DNA of 64,000 bases from the NCBI GenBank assembly GCA_030704615.1, contig CM060733.1, positions 70,618,001-70,682,000 on the forward strand. The letters are read 5' to 3'. The stretch comes from Takakia lepidozioides (taxonomy: Eukaryota; Streptophyta; Takakiopsida; Takakiales; Takakiaceae). Shown one piece after another: positions 1 to 10,957 of the stretch (position 1 is the first letter of the stretch; each line of letters begins with the position of its first letter). Below the pieces are notes generated by a model. The model did not search any database and was not told the DNA's origin. It was given only the letters and a program-made list of their open reading frames with translations. Made by a program: the position numbers and the translations under genes.

Positions 1-480
1 TGGCTGTGGCACCCCATTGTAGACACAGGTTGTATCAAGCAATCAATCAGATTGCTCATGTGATAGAGAACACAGACCTGAATAGCAAGGTGACAAGTTA
101 TAATGTGAAGCCTGAAGGGAGAGAAATAGTCATGGACTTTGATGATTCCATGCCAGTAATCCAATTGAGAATTGGAAGCACAGACTTGACTGATGTACTG
201 ATAGATGGAGGCTCAGGAGTGAATATTATGACAAACCAATTAAGGCAGAAGCTTGGTCTAAGTAACATGAAACCAGCCCCATTCACAGTAACAATGGCAG
301 ATCAAAGGAGTGTATAGCCATTAGGCTTGATAAGAGGAGTAAAGATATAGATTCAGAAGATGATCTTTAAGATCACAGTGATTGTGTTGAAAATGGATGA
401 TGTCATGGAAGCTTACTCCTTATTGTTGGGTCGACCATGGCTGAAACAGGCCAGGGTATTCCATGACTGGAATTCCCAGT
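1..480 (+). mobile_element. Decayed Ty3/gypsy fragment (aspartic protease region)
   Basis: The first 317 bases encode a retropepsin segment with the active-site motif LIDGGSGVNIMT (DGG in place of DTG/DSG), followed by KPAPFTVTMADQ. After a TAG at about 315 and another at about 349, the same reading continues with a segment containing AYSLLLGRPWLKQA. The minus-strand element at 22.5-27.1 kb encodes nearly the same order (LIDGGSGVNIMT, then PAPFTVRMADQ, then GYSLLLGRPWL), so this is a second, decayed copy of that family in the opposite orientation. The window edge cuts its 5' part, and the reading is lost after about 480, where a simple A/T-rich tract begins. It cannot make a working protein. 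Confidence 0.85.
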
Positions 481-518
481 TCGTCGATGATCATCCTGAA
501 ATCATGATCATGAAGAAA

Positions 519-862
519 TTGAGTGCGTTGACGCACTCAGTTCTCCCGGGGGTGGGGGGAGGAGAGGGAACCCAAAAAAATAAAAATAAAATAAATAAAT
601 AAATAAAATTGTTATTATACAATCTGTCACGATGAGATATCGCCGGGAGCTGGCAAGCTACTTGAAAGCCTGGGGGATGTGGATTATCAAGACCTGGAAC
701 TGTGTCAACAGCCTATATCTGACGAAGGGGGATTGCCCAGGGCAGAAGGTGGGTTTCAAATACTTTGTTTTTATGCCTTCTCTGTTGAAGTTCCACTGTA
801 CTGAATGTTATGAAGTCATGTTGTTCGCACTGCCTGAATTGAGTGCTTCAGCGCACTCAGTT
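519..862. repeat. Pair of short hairpins bracketing the first methyltransferase exon
   Basis: Two similar short inverted repeats occur at about 519-543 (GAGTGCGTTGACGCACTC) and about 839-860 (GAGTGCTTCAGCGCACTC). Both have a GAGTGC/GCACTC stem, and both start with AATT and end with AGTT. Between them lie an (A)nT-rich tract (about 575-610) and an exon of the methyltransferase-like gene. They might be remnants of a small foldback insertion, or coincidental. Confidence 0.35.
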
Positions 863-1715
863 ATGGCGTTGCATGAGCAATGACTTTGAACCAGTTCCAT
901 CCGGAATGGGTCTGCACTCCCACCCAAATGTGCTATGAAACATTCATCAGTAATTATTGTCCTCTTCATCGCAGACCCGTCTATTTGAGCCCGTCTGTCT
1001 CGTGAGGGTAGATCCACTGTCGACTCCCACCACAGTGGTGGAGTTCGAGCTTCATGGGGGAGGATGTTTCATAAACGAGAGGTTCGATCCTGTCGTCGAC
1101 GACATGCACTACAACTATGTCGACTCCAACGTATGTTTGCAAAAGCCAAATGGAACGCCTTGGAGAGGGGCCCGTGAAAAAAACCCGGTTTTTATCCAAA
1201 CGATCATTGAGAGTTGTTCTCGACCAGGGGCCCGCATCATAGATCTCACTCTCGGCACATGTTTCTCTTCTTGCCTTTGTCATCGATTTCTTTTCTTCTG
1301 CATCTTCTTTACTCAATATTCTAAAACTCTAATTCCTTCAATCTGTCTCTTGCAGACGCTTCTTACCATGCTTGCAAGGCAGGTGGCAGGCACTTGTTTG
1401 GGATGGAAGGAGATGCAGATATTTTCACTGGCCTCCTCGCCGAGTTGCAAGGGGGCGCGTCTACCTCCAATGTCAAGGATGTCACTGCGCAAATTGATAT
1501 CCTCGATGGAGACGACAAGGACTTGGACAATGACTTTTCATGTGAGTAAGTTCATTTTCTATCTATTTGATCCCTGTGTATATGCTCTGTCGCGTCCCCT
1601 TCTGTTGTCTGATTGTTACCCAAATGGTGCATTTCTGATTGTAGGAATGTGAGCGCACTCCCGTGGCCCCTGTCTTCCATATACTTGAGGGACTTGTGTT
1701 GGAGCCCACCTCCTA
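632..1715 (+). pseudogene. 3' exons of an amino-methyltransferase-like gene (family of the ParB-MTase gene)
   Basis: Successive exons match, in order, the last exons of the minus-strand ParB-methyltransferase gene at 50.5-55.7 kb. Exon at about 640-749 (TWNCVNSLYL, donor at 750). A piece near 810-835 (YEVMLFALPE), disrupted by a hairpin. Exon at about 957-1,260 (NGTPWRGAREK, then ARIIDLTLGT, donor at 1,261). Exon at 1,356-1,545 (ASYHACKAGGRHLFGMEGDA). A last exon from 1,645. The intron at 1,261-1,355 joins two exons in phase. The DLTLGT...GRHLFGMEGD order is that of motif I of permuted (beta-type) N4/N6 DNA methyltransferases, where FxGxG follows the catalytic DPPY region. The DPPY part and the ParB-like part are absent because the copy is 5' truncated. 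Function is inferred from motif order only. Confidence 0.6.
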
Positions 1716-1828
1716 ATTATGTCCTTCCTGATTACGCGGAAGGCATTGCTCATGTGCAAGCAGCTGTGCTTTCTCCCCTACCCTTGCATGGAGTTCCAGG
1801 AAGACGCTCAGGCACCTCCGCGCAAAGG

Positions 1829-2091
1829 TCTTCATAGATGATAGTGCAGCAGTTTCAGGTGGTAGTAGTACTTCTAGCAATTCAGCAGATTCAGGTGGTA
1901 GCAGTAGCAGTGTTGACACCACCTACGGATGTACTCAAGGGCATTCATTTATGGAACATGAGGGGACACACTCTCCGTTTTCCGTTGCACCACCATTTCT
2001 CTTCCCACCATCCATTGTAATGAGCACGGACTACAATGAAATTCACATCCCTGAATTGAAACATTCTCTCCCCCGCATCCTGCGAATTTGA
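1829..2091 (+). other. Ser/Thr-rich open reading stretch before the gypsy protease
   Basis: An open stretch reads through a run rich in Ser, Gly and Thr, then through PPFLFPPSIVMS and ELKHSLPRIL, to a TGA at about 2,091. The retroviral protease-like reading begins directly afterwards in another frame. It may be the gag-protease linker of the following gypsy element, or the acidic/Ser-rich tail of the preceding methyltransferase-like gene. I cannot choose between these. Confidence 0.3.
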
Positions 2092-2107
2092 AAGTGGTCT
2101 CCTTGGC

Positions 2108-3003
2108 TTGAAACTCACCCCTGCTACTGGTCTTGCAGTCACCATAGCTTATGGCACTCGGTATGAACCTATTGGCTTAGTTACCATTCCCGTTAAAGTC
2201 GGTCGCAATTCTGTGGTTCTAACCTGTATTGTGACCATTGGGGAGCAACTCCTTCTGGGACTGGATTGGTTGCGTGGGGCAGGAGCCAAGATTGATGTGG
2301 TGGAGAATGCCATGTGGCTTGATAATGGTCATACTCCAACCCACAAAGTCAAACTCAACTCGGTCTCCCTGCCCGCTGGATGTGCCAGTGCTGATCTCTC
2401 CCACATGCAGGTCCTTGCAGCTAAAGCCAGACAACGTGCTAGTGAACCTTACAATTGGACTCGCTATTTCAATTTTGCCAAACCTCCAACTCTGACTCTA
2501 CATCAGTGGCAGATTCCTTTACCAGAAAGAAAGGTGGGCCTCCTGTTGCCATACCTAGTAACAGTACCTTGCAGAGATGTCATGAGGACTTCACAATTCC
2601 TGCCTACTCTCAAGGGCTTGTTTCCACAGGCTTAACGTTCTTTAGTCCTCAAGGTCATTACATTGAAGTTGAGGGGTGGAAACATCTTATGCTTACCAAG
2701 CATTGTCTTGTTGCCTCTGGCGTACTTGATAGAGGTTTTCGTGGAGAGCTTCGGCTTCTGGTTGCCAACCCTGAAAGGATTCCCATTCACATACGTAAAG
2801 GTCAAGTCATTGCCAGGCGTACAACTGCTCCTTTGAGTACCATCACAGAGGTTCAGGCTGCCTTGCATTTTACTGATATTGGGTTGATTGATGATGCTGT
2901 AGACCATCTGCTTTTGATGAGTCATTCATCCCCTGCACCACAACTAAGGCCTCTCTCCCTTGAGCATGCTCATCTTCATTCGAATTGGCCCTGGTCTGAC
3001 TGA
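2108..3003 (+). pseudogene. Gypsy protease / N-terminal pol remnant
   Basis: The segment around 2,200-2,340 reads LLLGLDWLRGAGAKIDV, the C-terminal retropepsin signature (a hydrophobic run ending in GLDWL). The reading then shifts frame near 2,600 and continues to 3,003 through a segment typical of the region between protease and RT. The active-site DTG/DSG part lies upstream and is not clear. Two frames are needed, so no intact product is made. Confidence 0.7.
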
Positions 3004-3087
3004 AGCAGAGAAAGGTCAGTTGTATTCTGTCATTCGTGAAAACCTGGATGTATTCAGGAAGGGGCTCATGACCTGGGCAAGACTGAG

Positions 3088-4517
3088 GTGTTAAATCACG
3101 ACATCAAGACAGAGGGTGCTTTTGTTAAACAGTACGCCTACCGAGAAAGTGTCAAAGAAAGAGGTATCATGCATGAAGAATTAAAAAAAATGCTAGATGC
3201 TGGTGTGGTGACCCCATCTGTTTCTCCTTGGGCTGGTCCTATGGTACTTGTAGCAAAGAAAGATGGGACTACACACTTCTGTGCTGACTTTCGCCGCCTC
3301 AATTCTTTGACTAAAAAAGATGTCTATCTTTTGCCTCGGATTCATGATACGATGGATCAGTTCAATGGTGCTACCATCTTTTCATCATTAGATTTGGCTG
3401 CAGGGTTTTGGCAGGTGCCTCTAACGGAGTCTGCCAAAGAGAAAACAGTGCTCATTCATTTGCAAGTAGGGCCTATTCCAGTTTGAAACGATGCCTTTTG
3501 GCCTCTGTAATGCCACAACCACTTTAGCGACTTATGGATGTAGTCTTGGGTAACATGTGATGGGAGTGTAACTTAGTGTACGTTGATGACATTAATGTTT
3601 ATTCTCTTTCCTTTGCTGCTCATATGCTTGATCTTAAGCGGGTGTTGTGCAGACTAAGAAGTGCAGGACTGAAAGTTAAGCCAAAGAAATGCGATCTATG
3701 CATGGCTGAACTTCACTTCCTTGGTCACATGCTCTCTGCAGCACGTATCAGTCCTGTTCCTACTAAGGTCAAAGCTGTGTGGGAATACAAAAACTGCGTG
3801 CATGCTTTCTTAGGTTTTGCCTCTTACTTTCGCAGGTTCATCAAGCACTTTGCTAAAATAGCTGCTGCTCTCAACCTATTGCTTTGCAAGAATGTGAAGT
3901 TCACTTGGGGGCCTCAACAGCTTTCTGCCTTTGAGAAACTCAAGATTGCCTTGACCAGTGCTCCTATCTTGATCTTTCTAGATTTTAGCCAGCCTTCCCT
4001 TCGTCAGATTGATGCTTTGGACTTGGTTGTGTTTGCGATCCTGTGCCAGAAGCGCGATGGCAAGGAACCTGTGGTGGCTTATGCCTCTCGCAAGTTATAT
4101 AAGCATGAACGGAATTATGGTATTACTAACAAAGCAGGCTTAGCAGTGATCTTTGGGGTTAAATACTTTAAACAGTACCTGCATGGGTGTCCTTTAAAGA
4201 CACTCAAAACTCCTCATGAATTATCATGGAGGCTTGCAAGGTGGTCTTTGACTCTGCAGATGTTTGACTATGACATTCGTTACAAGAAAGGCAAGGCCAA
4301 TGCCAATGCCGATGCTCTCACCTGCAGCGAGACTAAGTCCTCTCAACCTTATACCTCCCTGGATGATCTTGCAGTACAACCGCTGCCCACTAGTGCTTCC
4401 TCTTTGCCGTCCCCTGTTTTGGATGGTCCTGATTTATTAGATCTCTTTGCTACTGTTCCTTCCTCTCTACCTGATCTCATGTTTGAATGGGATCTGCTTT
4501 CATTTGCTGCTGGTTAG
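3088..4517 (+). pseudogene. Gypsy reverse transcriptase and RNase H remnant
   Basis: Frame one (3,088-3,486) has the RT fingers/palm start: GPMVLVAKKDGT, FCADFRRLN and the motif A-like SSLDLAAGFWQV. A frame break at 3,486-3,576 interrupts the expected MPFGL segment. Frame two (3,576-4,517) opens with the catalytic YVDD box (YVDDINVYS) and continues through FLGHML, FLGFASYFRRFI and an RNase H core (VVAYASRKL, HERNY). The first RNase H aspartate context reads RQIDALDLVV, altered from the usual TDAS. The C-terminal half is intact in one frame; the frameshift makes the whole non-functional. Confidence 0.88.
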
Positions 4518-4772
4518 TGCTCTGGTAGAGTGTTGCACTGTCACTGAGGTCACATCCGAGGTATGGTAGTTCTATCCATCTCCTTCGCTGCACCCTGCTT
4601 TCTTGCTACTGATCATGGTTCTTGTTGTGTCTCCTCCATAGGGATTTTGCTTGTGTTCTTCATTGCCTTGTCTGTTCTCTCATGAAGCAGCCCCTTGTTA
4701 AGAGTTGAGCTAGTCTAAGTATGGAGCTCACTAAGGCGGACACTCCATACATGCTCACACTAACCCAAGGGT

Positions 4773-5713
4773 GTGGCTATGGGCTATGCAGACATCGACG
4801 ATCTTCTCCATCAAGTCCTCCTCCAGAAGTATAAAACCAATAGCTACATTGGTGTGGCTATTGACTACCTGTCCAAGTGGGTTGAGATTCGACCTTTGGT
4901 CGCTAAGGACAGCGATGAAGTGGTTCAGTTTTTTTTTGATGAAATCATGTTGCGGCATGGCTGCCCCCTTGAGATACTGACTGACCAGGGTACAGAACTT
5001 TGTAACCAGTTGATGGAGGTTGTGTGTTTCAATTTGGATGTCAAGCATCGCTTGACAGCTCCTTACAGCCCTCAGTTCAATGGGCTCACTGAAAGATTCA
5101 ACAAGACCATGTGCCAGCTACTTGAGAAAAATGGTGCACTAACTGATGAATGGGATATTACTTTACCAATCCTAATATTTGCCTACAGGACTTCAGTGCA
5201 TGCTAGCACTCGCTTTTCTCCTTTTGAGTTACTCTATGGTCGCAAGGCTCGCACACCTCTTCGTGTCTCTGTACTTCAGGCTCAGGTGGAAGAACCAGTC
5301 ATATGGGAAGATTTCTTACTACTCATAGATTAGGCTTGCTTGAAATTGCCAAACATAACATTCAAGTTTCCCAGGTGGCTCAAGCTAGGAACTACAACCG
5401 CCGGGTGGTTTCCGCTGAGAATTTCTCTCTAGGTCAGACTGTATGTGTTCGATTGCAACCAGGTAAGCAGGTGACCAAGTCCAAATTGCGCATTGATGGA
5501 CCCTATCTGATCCATGCCATTTTACCAGGGAGACAGTACTGGCTCTTGCCCCAACATCCTTCTACAACAGACACGGTGCATGTTTCTCAGCTCGTTCCTT
5601 CTAAGTTGTTTGATTTGACCTGCATCCTTGCCTGCATCAACGTTGAGAATCGCCATTTTGTCTTGATTCCTAGGAAGCATGCTCATATAGAATCAGATTC
5701 TTTGGCTGAGTAG
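4773..5713 (+). pseudogene. Gypsy integrase core and C-terminus
   Basis: The catalytic core is visible: first aspartate in AIDYLSKWVEI, second in LTDQGTELC, and the glutamate in GLTERFNKTM, a normal DDE arrangement. It continues with FAYRTSVHASTRFSPFELLYG, the usual gypsy integrase extension. A frameshift near 5,300 moves the C-terminal part (to 5,713) into another frame, where KLRIDGPYLI and HVSQLVPSKLF are typical of the gypsy integrase C-terminal module. No chromodomain follows. The N-terminal zinc finger is missing. Confidence 0.85.
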
Positions 5714-5939
5714 CTTACTGGTGACACTGGACTTGATTGGATTTGCTTTGATATTGGTTCACCATCACTTCTAGCTCAGATTTTCACTCTCCAGGGGATG
5801 GGGTTTTTCCCCAGAAAGGTTTTGTCCTTTGCTCCAATTGCAGAGCAAGGTTTTCCTTTCTGAGGTTTTTTCATCCCATCTCTGTGAAAATCTTGATGCT
5901 TTGGTTGTTGATTTTCATGTTCGCTGGAGCTCGCAACTA

Positions 5940-6500
5940 TGCGTGCCAAGAGGCTTTACATATGTGATGACTAAATTCCTCCTACCTTAATATTCTCCTT
6001 AGTGATGAATGAGGTTGGATGAGTATTAGGATGAATGACCGTTACACAAAGCTAGGATGATATGAGTTGGCGGATCTATTAATAAACTACGTTGTCTTAT
6101 GTTAACAGCTAGCTTATCCCTAAATCGGATGATGTGGCATCCTATCTTGATGGTCACTTGGCTACAATCAGGAGAGCCAATCAGGGCGAGCCAATCTGTT
6201 GTGATAAGATCATGGGCCTTGGACTATAAAAGGGATAAGCTGGAAACCTAAGGCGGCTGGTGTATTTTCAAAGTGTTCAACTCCTGTGTACGAAAAACGG
6301 ATGTGCATGGGTATGGATGAACTGAGAATCTCTGTGTGAGATTTGTGTCCTCTCCGAGAGATCCTTCCTTCCTCGCTTGCTTGCTCTATCGAGCTAACAT
6401 CCCTCACCTAGCATAAACCCGCAGATGAGTGGAATAACCCGGGTACGCGAGAATCTTGGCTTTACAAGGGGTTTAAAATTTTTCCCCCGAATAATCCAAA
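5940..6500 (+). other. Possible LTR/promoter region of the decayed gypsy element
   Basis: This stretch downstream of the integrase has no coding potential. It holds a TATA-like ACTATAAAAGGGATA at about 6,222 and a purine-rich CCAGGGGATGGGG near 5,792 that could be a polypurine tract. No second copy lies in the window, so its LTR identity and its ends cannot be proven. Confidence 0.3.
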
Positions 6501-7275
6501 TAACTTTGCCCCCAAAAAATAATAAAGTTAATCAGGGCCACAATCCCCCTGTTCATTTAAATAAATTTATTAAAATTTAGATAAATAAATAAAAACTTGA
6601 TCTGTCTAAAATGAGAGGCATCTGTCAAGGTGCAAGAACAGTGTAATGGGTATAGTGGAATATTGTAAAGGGTCATGGCGCTGGAGTTGTGCTTGTAGCA
6701 GTTTTGTAAACAAGAGGATCTACATTAGGATCTACATATCGTCTCCAATCTTATTTACACTGATTTAGGCCAGAGCCTTTTCTCTCTGCTACTTGCACAG
6801 CACAGAGACCCAACAACAGACAGGAAAGATTGGAAACGATACACAACAATCCATGCAATTCCTATTGGAAGTCTGTGCATGTCAAGACATTTAGGTCTTG
6901 TTAGCCTTCAACACAAGACTTGAAGGTCACAAATTTGAACTGGATGTCAGTTTCAGAAAGTTTGTTTGGTAATTTGGAAAGCTCCTTATCTCAAAAGGCT
7001 GAGCACAGGTTCCAAAGGGTCCGGGCCCCTCCAAGTTGGTCATGGTGGTTTTGACTGTTTGCAAAAATGCCTGACACCTGAGGCGAGATTGTTGGTTGAA
7101 CTGACAAATGCAAATTGAACAATTGGAGGTAGTATTTGAAGGACAGATGGGAGTTATCGTGTCTGTTCTTGACAATTACTTGATATGAGTATCTTACAAA
7201 CCATGGGGCGTGTTAATGGTGAGAAGTAAAAACTCCAAAGGAGGGCCTTTGATCTCAACAATCTCCACTCCAAGG
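6500..7275. other. No gene recognised
   Basis: A/T-rich noncoding DNA. Short open frames here have no recognisable domain and no convincing splice context. It could include the 3' region of the RWP-RK gene on the minus strand. Confidence 0.5.
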
Positions 7276-9142
7276 TCAAGAAAGAGGAGGGCGGAAAGAA
7301 ACACACTTCCTTGGCAATTGATCGCCAAACACAAATCTCAATGTAGTGGCGTCTTTTTCCCCTAGGAGGTGCATGCTATACCCTTTTGAAAAAGCATGCT
7401 TCATTGCCTTTCTTCTATTAGTAGCTGCCTTCTTCCTATTTCTCACCAGCAAGCTTGATGGTGTAGTTGAGTTTCGTCCATCAGCCCCATCCTCCTCGGC
7501 ATTTGTCACATAGTCTGCATCATCTTCTTTGTTGACAGCCGCTCCCATAGCCAGAGTCTCGTCTTCCCTGCCGGCGTTGTCTCTCACCTCCCCCCCAGCC
7601 AAAGGGTCCTTCTCACCAGACCCCCACCAGCAAGAGGATGCTCTGCCCAGGCCCTTTGAAGGAAACCCCATTTTGAAGTCATCTAGATGTGTGGGAACCA
7701 CCTTTTGCTTCTGGGGTGTTTGCACAGGCACTACCCGTGAAGACACAGGGTTCAGTGGAGAAGCAGCTGGAGTGCTCCCTCCGGCTGGGGATTGTTGCTG
7801 GGTGTGCTTACTTGGTGCCATCCCAGCTTGCAACTTGGCGTCACTATGGCTGCTGACCACTGGCAGCTTTGCACCTCTGCACCCATGGACTCAGCTCTCA
7901 GGTTCGTCTCTTTTCTACAGTACTGATCTCTGCCTGTAGGCCTTCCGGATTTGCAACTAAAAAAAATTCCAGCGCCTGAGAGCTGGGTTATAGAATTTCC
8001 AGCGGCAGCTTAGTGCTAGAAGTGGATTGGAACTGTTCTTTCAGTACAATTCCTGGGCTTCAAATCCTTGTTCAGCCGAAATTTTACAGCAAAATCATGA
8101 CGACTACGTTTTATAACTCTTGCTGTAACTGATCATGAAAATGCGCCTTGGACTCTGCTGCAGTCCCTCTGACTACGGAACTATGGCTAGTTCAAAGAGA
8201 TTTTCTGCCTAGTGACGTGCAACCATCAACACTGTGAAGTATAGTGTGAGTGACCTTGCATCAAGCATCCCCCAATATCCTAGCTTACTCCTGAAAGGTA
8301 AAGTCACTGCTTACTGGTGGGAAGATCCAGGTGGGATGATGCGGGTATCCAGTGCAGGATTGGTAATATTCACAGTGACACTCATCTGGCAATTGGTGTC
8401 CTCAGAAAGCTCTATTTCTCGAACAGCCTCTCGCTTTATGTCTTCTATTGTTTTCCCTGCCATTAACTGCCTCATCACACAATAATCCATAACCATCAGG
8501 TGCACCTCTAGCCACACAAATCAGCAGTCATCACAGGCTAAAGCCTTAATAACCCACAGAGATAATATTGCAAGGTGAATCAATGGGTAAGAGTTACCTT
8601 GCGATAGGGCCATCGAGGAATGCCATTTTCTTTGCAGACCCGTTTCAATGCGGTGGTGCACACAACTGTTCCCCAGCCCACCTACTCCGTAAGACCCTGC
8701 TTCCTTCCAACTTGCATCTGGCTCTCACTAACACATGGCATGCAGACATTTGTGGAAGGCAGAATGTGTCCTGGAACACACAATATTGCAAGCATTCATT
8801 CGCGTAAAAGCTTTCCAAAAAGATATGGCAAAAAGGCCTTCACAGTAGCATGTCACAGACAAACAACCCTCAGCATTTTCTCCTCATCTGCAATACCACT
8901 TACTCCTTGTTGAACCAGTTGTGCATGCGCTGTCGCTTTACTTAGAGTAGACCAGACTAGGTTTTGATCACTTACAGAGCTTCTGTGAAGCCTCTGCAAT
9001 AGGAACCGTGAAATACTTTTCCACCTCCTCCAAGGTCAGGGGACCAGCTGACCATGTCACTGACTGAGGTGGCAGTCCAAGTTTTGCCAGGTGCTTGTTA
9101 ATCATATAATCAGACGGCATCTTGACGGCCAGATTGAGAGTT
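7276..9142 (-). CDS. RWP-RK domain transcription factor (multi-exon)
   Basis: Four minus-strand exons join in phase. E1 is about 9,142-8,976 (LTLEEVEKYFTVPIAEASQK, donor GTAAGT). E2 is 8,665-8,598 (VCTTALKRVCKENGIPRW then PYRK, donor GTAAC). E3 is 8,466-8,315 (starting LMAGKTIEDIKREA). E4 is 7,876-7,276, ending at a stop. E1 and E2 together form the RWP-RK domain: a helix with IAEASQKL, then CTTALKRVC, then the invariant RWPYRK. RWP-RK proteins (RKD and NIN-like families) are nuclear DNA-binding regulators of nitrogen response, egg-cell or gametophyte programmes. E4 adds about 200 residues of low-complexity Pro/Ser/Glu-rich sequence with a basic stretch (RNRKKAATNRRKA). The N-terminal exons upstream of 9,142 were not found, so NLP versus RKD type is open. 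The gene looks intact and host-derived, unlike its repeat-rich surroundings. Confidence 0.85.
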
Positions 9143-9149
9143 CTGCTCC

Positions 9150-10690
9150 CCAGTGAATCTCCTTAAGAAAATCTATGATTGTTTACTTTAACCGTACTCT
9201 TAAATTAATCCAAATGTCACAGGCTGATGTCACAGCTCCACATATCCCTGAACCCAGGACATTACATCAACACAAGGGGCCTCAAGCTGTGTTACTTGCT
9301 GAATCTGATAGTGCACAATGGCAAGCAGACACTAGTGCAGAGAGAGAGGGATGGACTGGCTCTCTGTCACTACACACAAGGTGTCTGACAAAATTGCTGC
9401 TTCAGGCTCGAAAATCTGAACTGTTCAAGTTCATAGGCTCTACAGAGTGGTTTCATATTTAAACATTCCATGCAGGAGTATGCGCCAAAGAGAATGTGCA
9501 ATTAGACATTTCTGCATGCGTATTCACTGGAGCGCCCTGTTCTTCCCACCTACCACTCGGTTTCCTCTATCACCGATCAACGGTCTAAAAAGTTGTGCTG
9601 CAACAGAGTAGGAGTTGACGGTTGTATAACAGTTGTATCTTCTAACCATTTTTTCCAAACTATAAGGGTAGGCTTGGGTGGTCTGAACTAATACGCATAG
9701 ATTGAAGACTTTATAAAAGGCACAAAATAATACTCGCCCTAAGTCACACTGACGGCCACTCTCGCTGTTAAAAAAACACCCATCGACACAAAGCAGCCGG
9801 CCTGGCTTCGGATTAGTCCCGAAGCGAGGGACACAGTGAAGTTTCATCGATTGATCCATATTGACCATTCTCGCTGAGTCTTCACATGTCAATGTACTAC
9901 ATGAAATTTTAGCATCGAAGCTACACCATTTATGCAATACATGTAGATGGTAGTAAAATTTACTATGACTTTCTCTGATTTCCGTGGTCGCTATGATATT
10001 CCTTCTCACTGTCCATGAAAGGTTAAGGTCCAGGTTACCGGAGATGCTCTTTTAAGAGCTAACAGCTCATTTCAAACCCACCCACCGCCATCGTCACCCC
10101 CTAGCCTATCGAAGTGATCGTCTTCAAGAAGATAAACACAGTAACCGTCCGAAATATGCCCTAACAACCTGAACCTGAAGATACTCTACTGCATCCCATT
10201 CTACATCATTTCAAATCGGGATTAGTTTCATTGCAGAACCCTGTACCTCTCCCCAACACCTTCGTGTAATCAGCAGACGAGGATCGCCTGCTGCTTTCCT
10301 TCATCACTCCCTCCCAGCATCCTGCCAAAGACAAAGGACCGCTACTGAGCAAACCCTACGTATTAAATGTTGGACCCAGTGGATGGATGAACTTAAGACC
10401 GACGGAGAATCTTCCCCCGGAAATCGATGAACGGAGAGAAACAGTTGTTGGCGCCAGCAGCGCCTATGGTGGCACGTGGCGAGAACAGTGACGCAATCTC
10501 TGTGACACAGAATCCGGATAGCCAACCAAAGCGCGGGCTTAGATAAGCGGGTTTCCCAGTTTAGCCAGGTTGGCCGCGCATGGCGAAACTGACGTACTAC
10601 GTGCCATGTACGGAATGCAATTTACGCCATGTTCTGGCGCTCGCAGAGGACCGCCGGTCACCACCTTAAAACTGCCACTTTTAGGACCGA
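9150..10690. other. Mostly unassigned; upstream region of the RWP-RK gene
   Basis: It should contain the 5' exons and promoter of the RWP-RK gene, but I could not place them. A minus-strand open frame at 9,524-10,009 (161 codons) has no recognisable domain and is probably chance. The rest shows nothing recognisable. Confidence 0.35.
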
Positions 10691-10694
10691 CCGA

Positions 10695-10810
10695 CACGAA
10701 TCTCTTAAGGCATCTTTACCGCCGAAAGGAATCGAATCTTTAAGGCATCTTTATCGTCTGAGAGGCATCTAGACCGACTGATGCGAATCTTTAAGGAATC
10801 TTTACCGCAA
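10695..10810. repeat. Short degenerate tandem repeat
   Basis: The motif GAATCTTTAAGGCATCTTTA occurs three times in slightly different form (near 10,699, 10,734 and 10,783), separated by ACCG-type spacers of uneven length. It lies just upstream of the RPA-interacting-protein-like exons. Confidence 0.6.
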
Positions 10811-10916
10811 AAATAAATTAGTGTATTTTAGCATGTATATTTTCATCACTATCTACATCCAGCTATACGGTCTGCTTCGGGAATTAGGGTTGGGCGCTTG
10901 TCTTCCACGCGTGGAG

Positions 10917-10948
10917 AACACTCACCTTGCCGCGGCAAGGTGAGTGTT
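10917..10948. repeat. 32 bp perfect palindrome
   Basis: The sequence from 10,917 to 10,948 equals its own reverse complement, centred on CCGCGG. Each arm contains GGTGAGT, a perfect 5' splice-site consensus, in both orientations. It sits ten bases before the acceptor of the next exon. It could form a cruciform, or mark an inverted-duplication junction. Confidence 0.85.
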
Positions 10949-10957
10949 TTGTCTCAG

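Larger units (their letters stand above)
2100..5713 (+). mobile_element. Decayed Ty3/gypsy retrotransposon (protease, RT, RNase H, integrase)
   Basis: Protease, reverse transcriptase, RNase H and integrase remnants follow one another on the plus strand in the order typical of Ty3/gypsy (integrase last). The reading changes frame near 2,600, 3,000, 3,486-3,576 and 5,300, and about 250 bp that should hold the integrase zinc-binding HHCC region (4,517-4,773) no longer reads as such. No chromodomain follows the integrase. This is a different family from the element at 22.5-27.1 kb, because its protease and RT differ clearly. Possible LTR sequence lies downstream (about 5,940-6,500). The element is defective. 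Confidence 0.88.

Noticed and set aside
9524-10009. 161-codon minus-strand ORF as a gene
   Set aside because: No domain, no splice context, Cys-rich chance-like composition. It could at best be 5' sequence of the RWP-RK gene.
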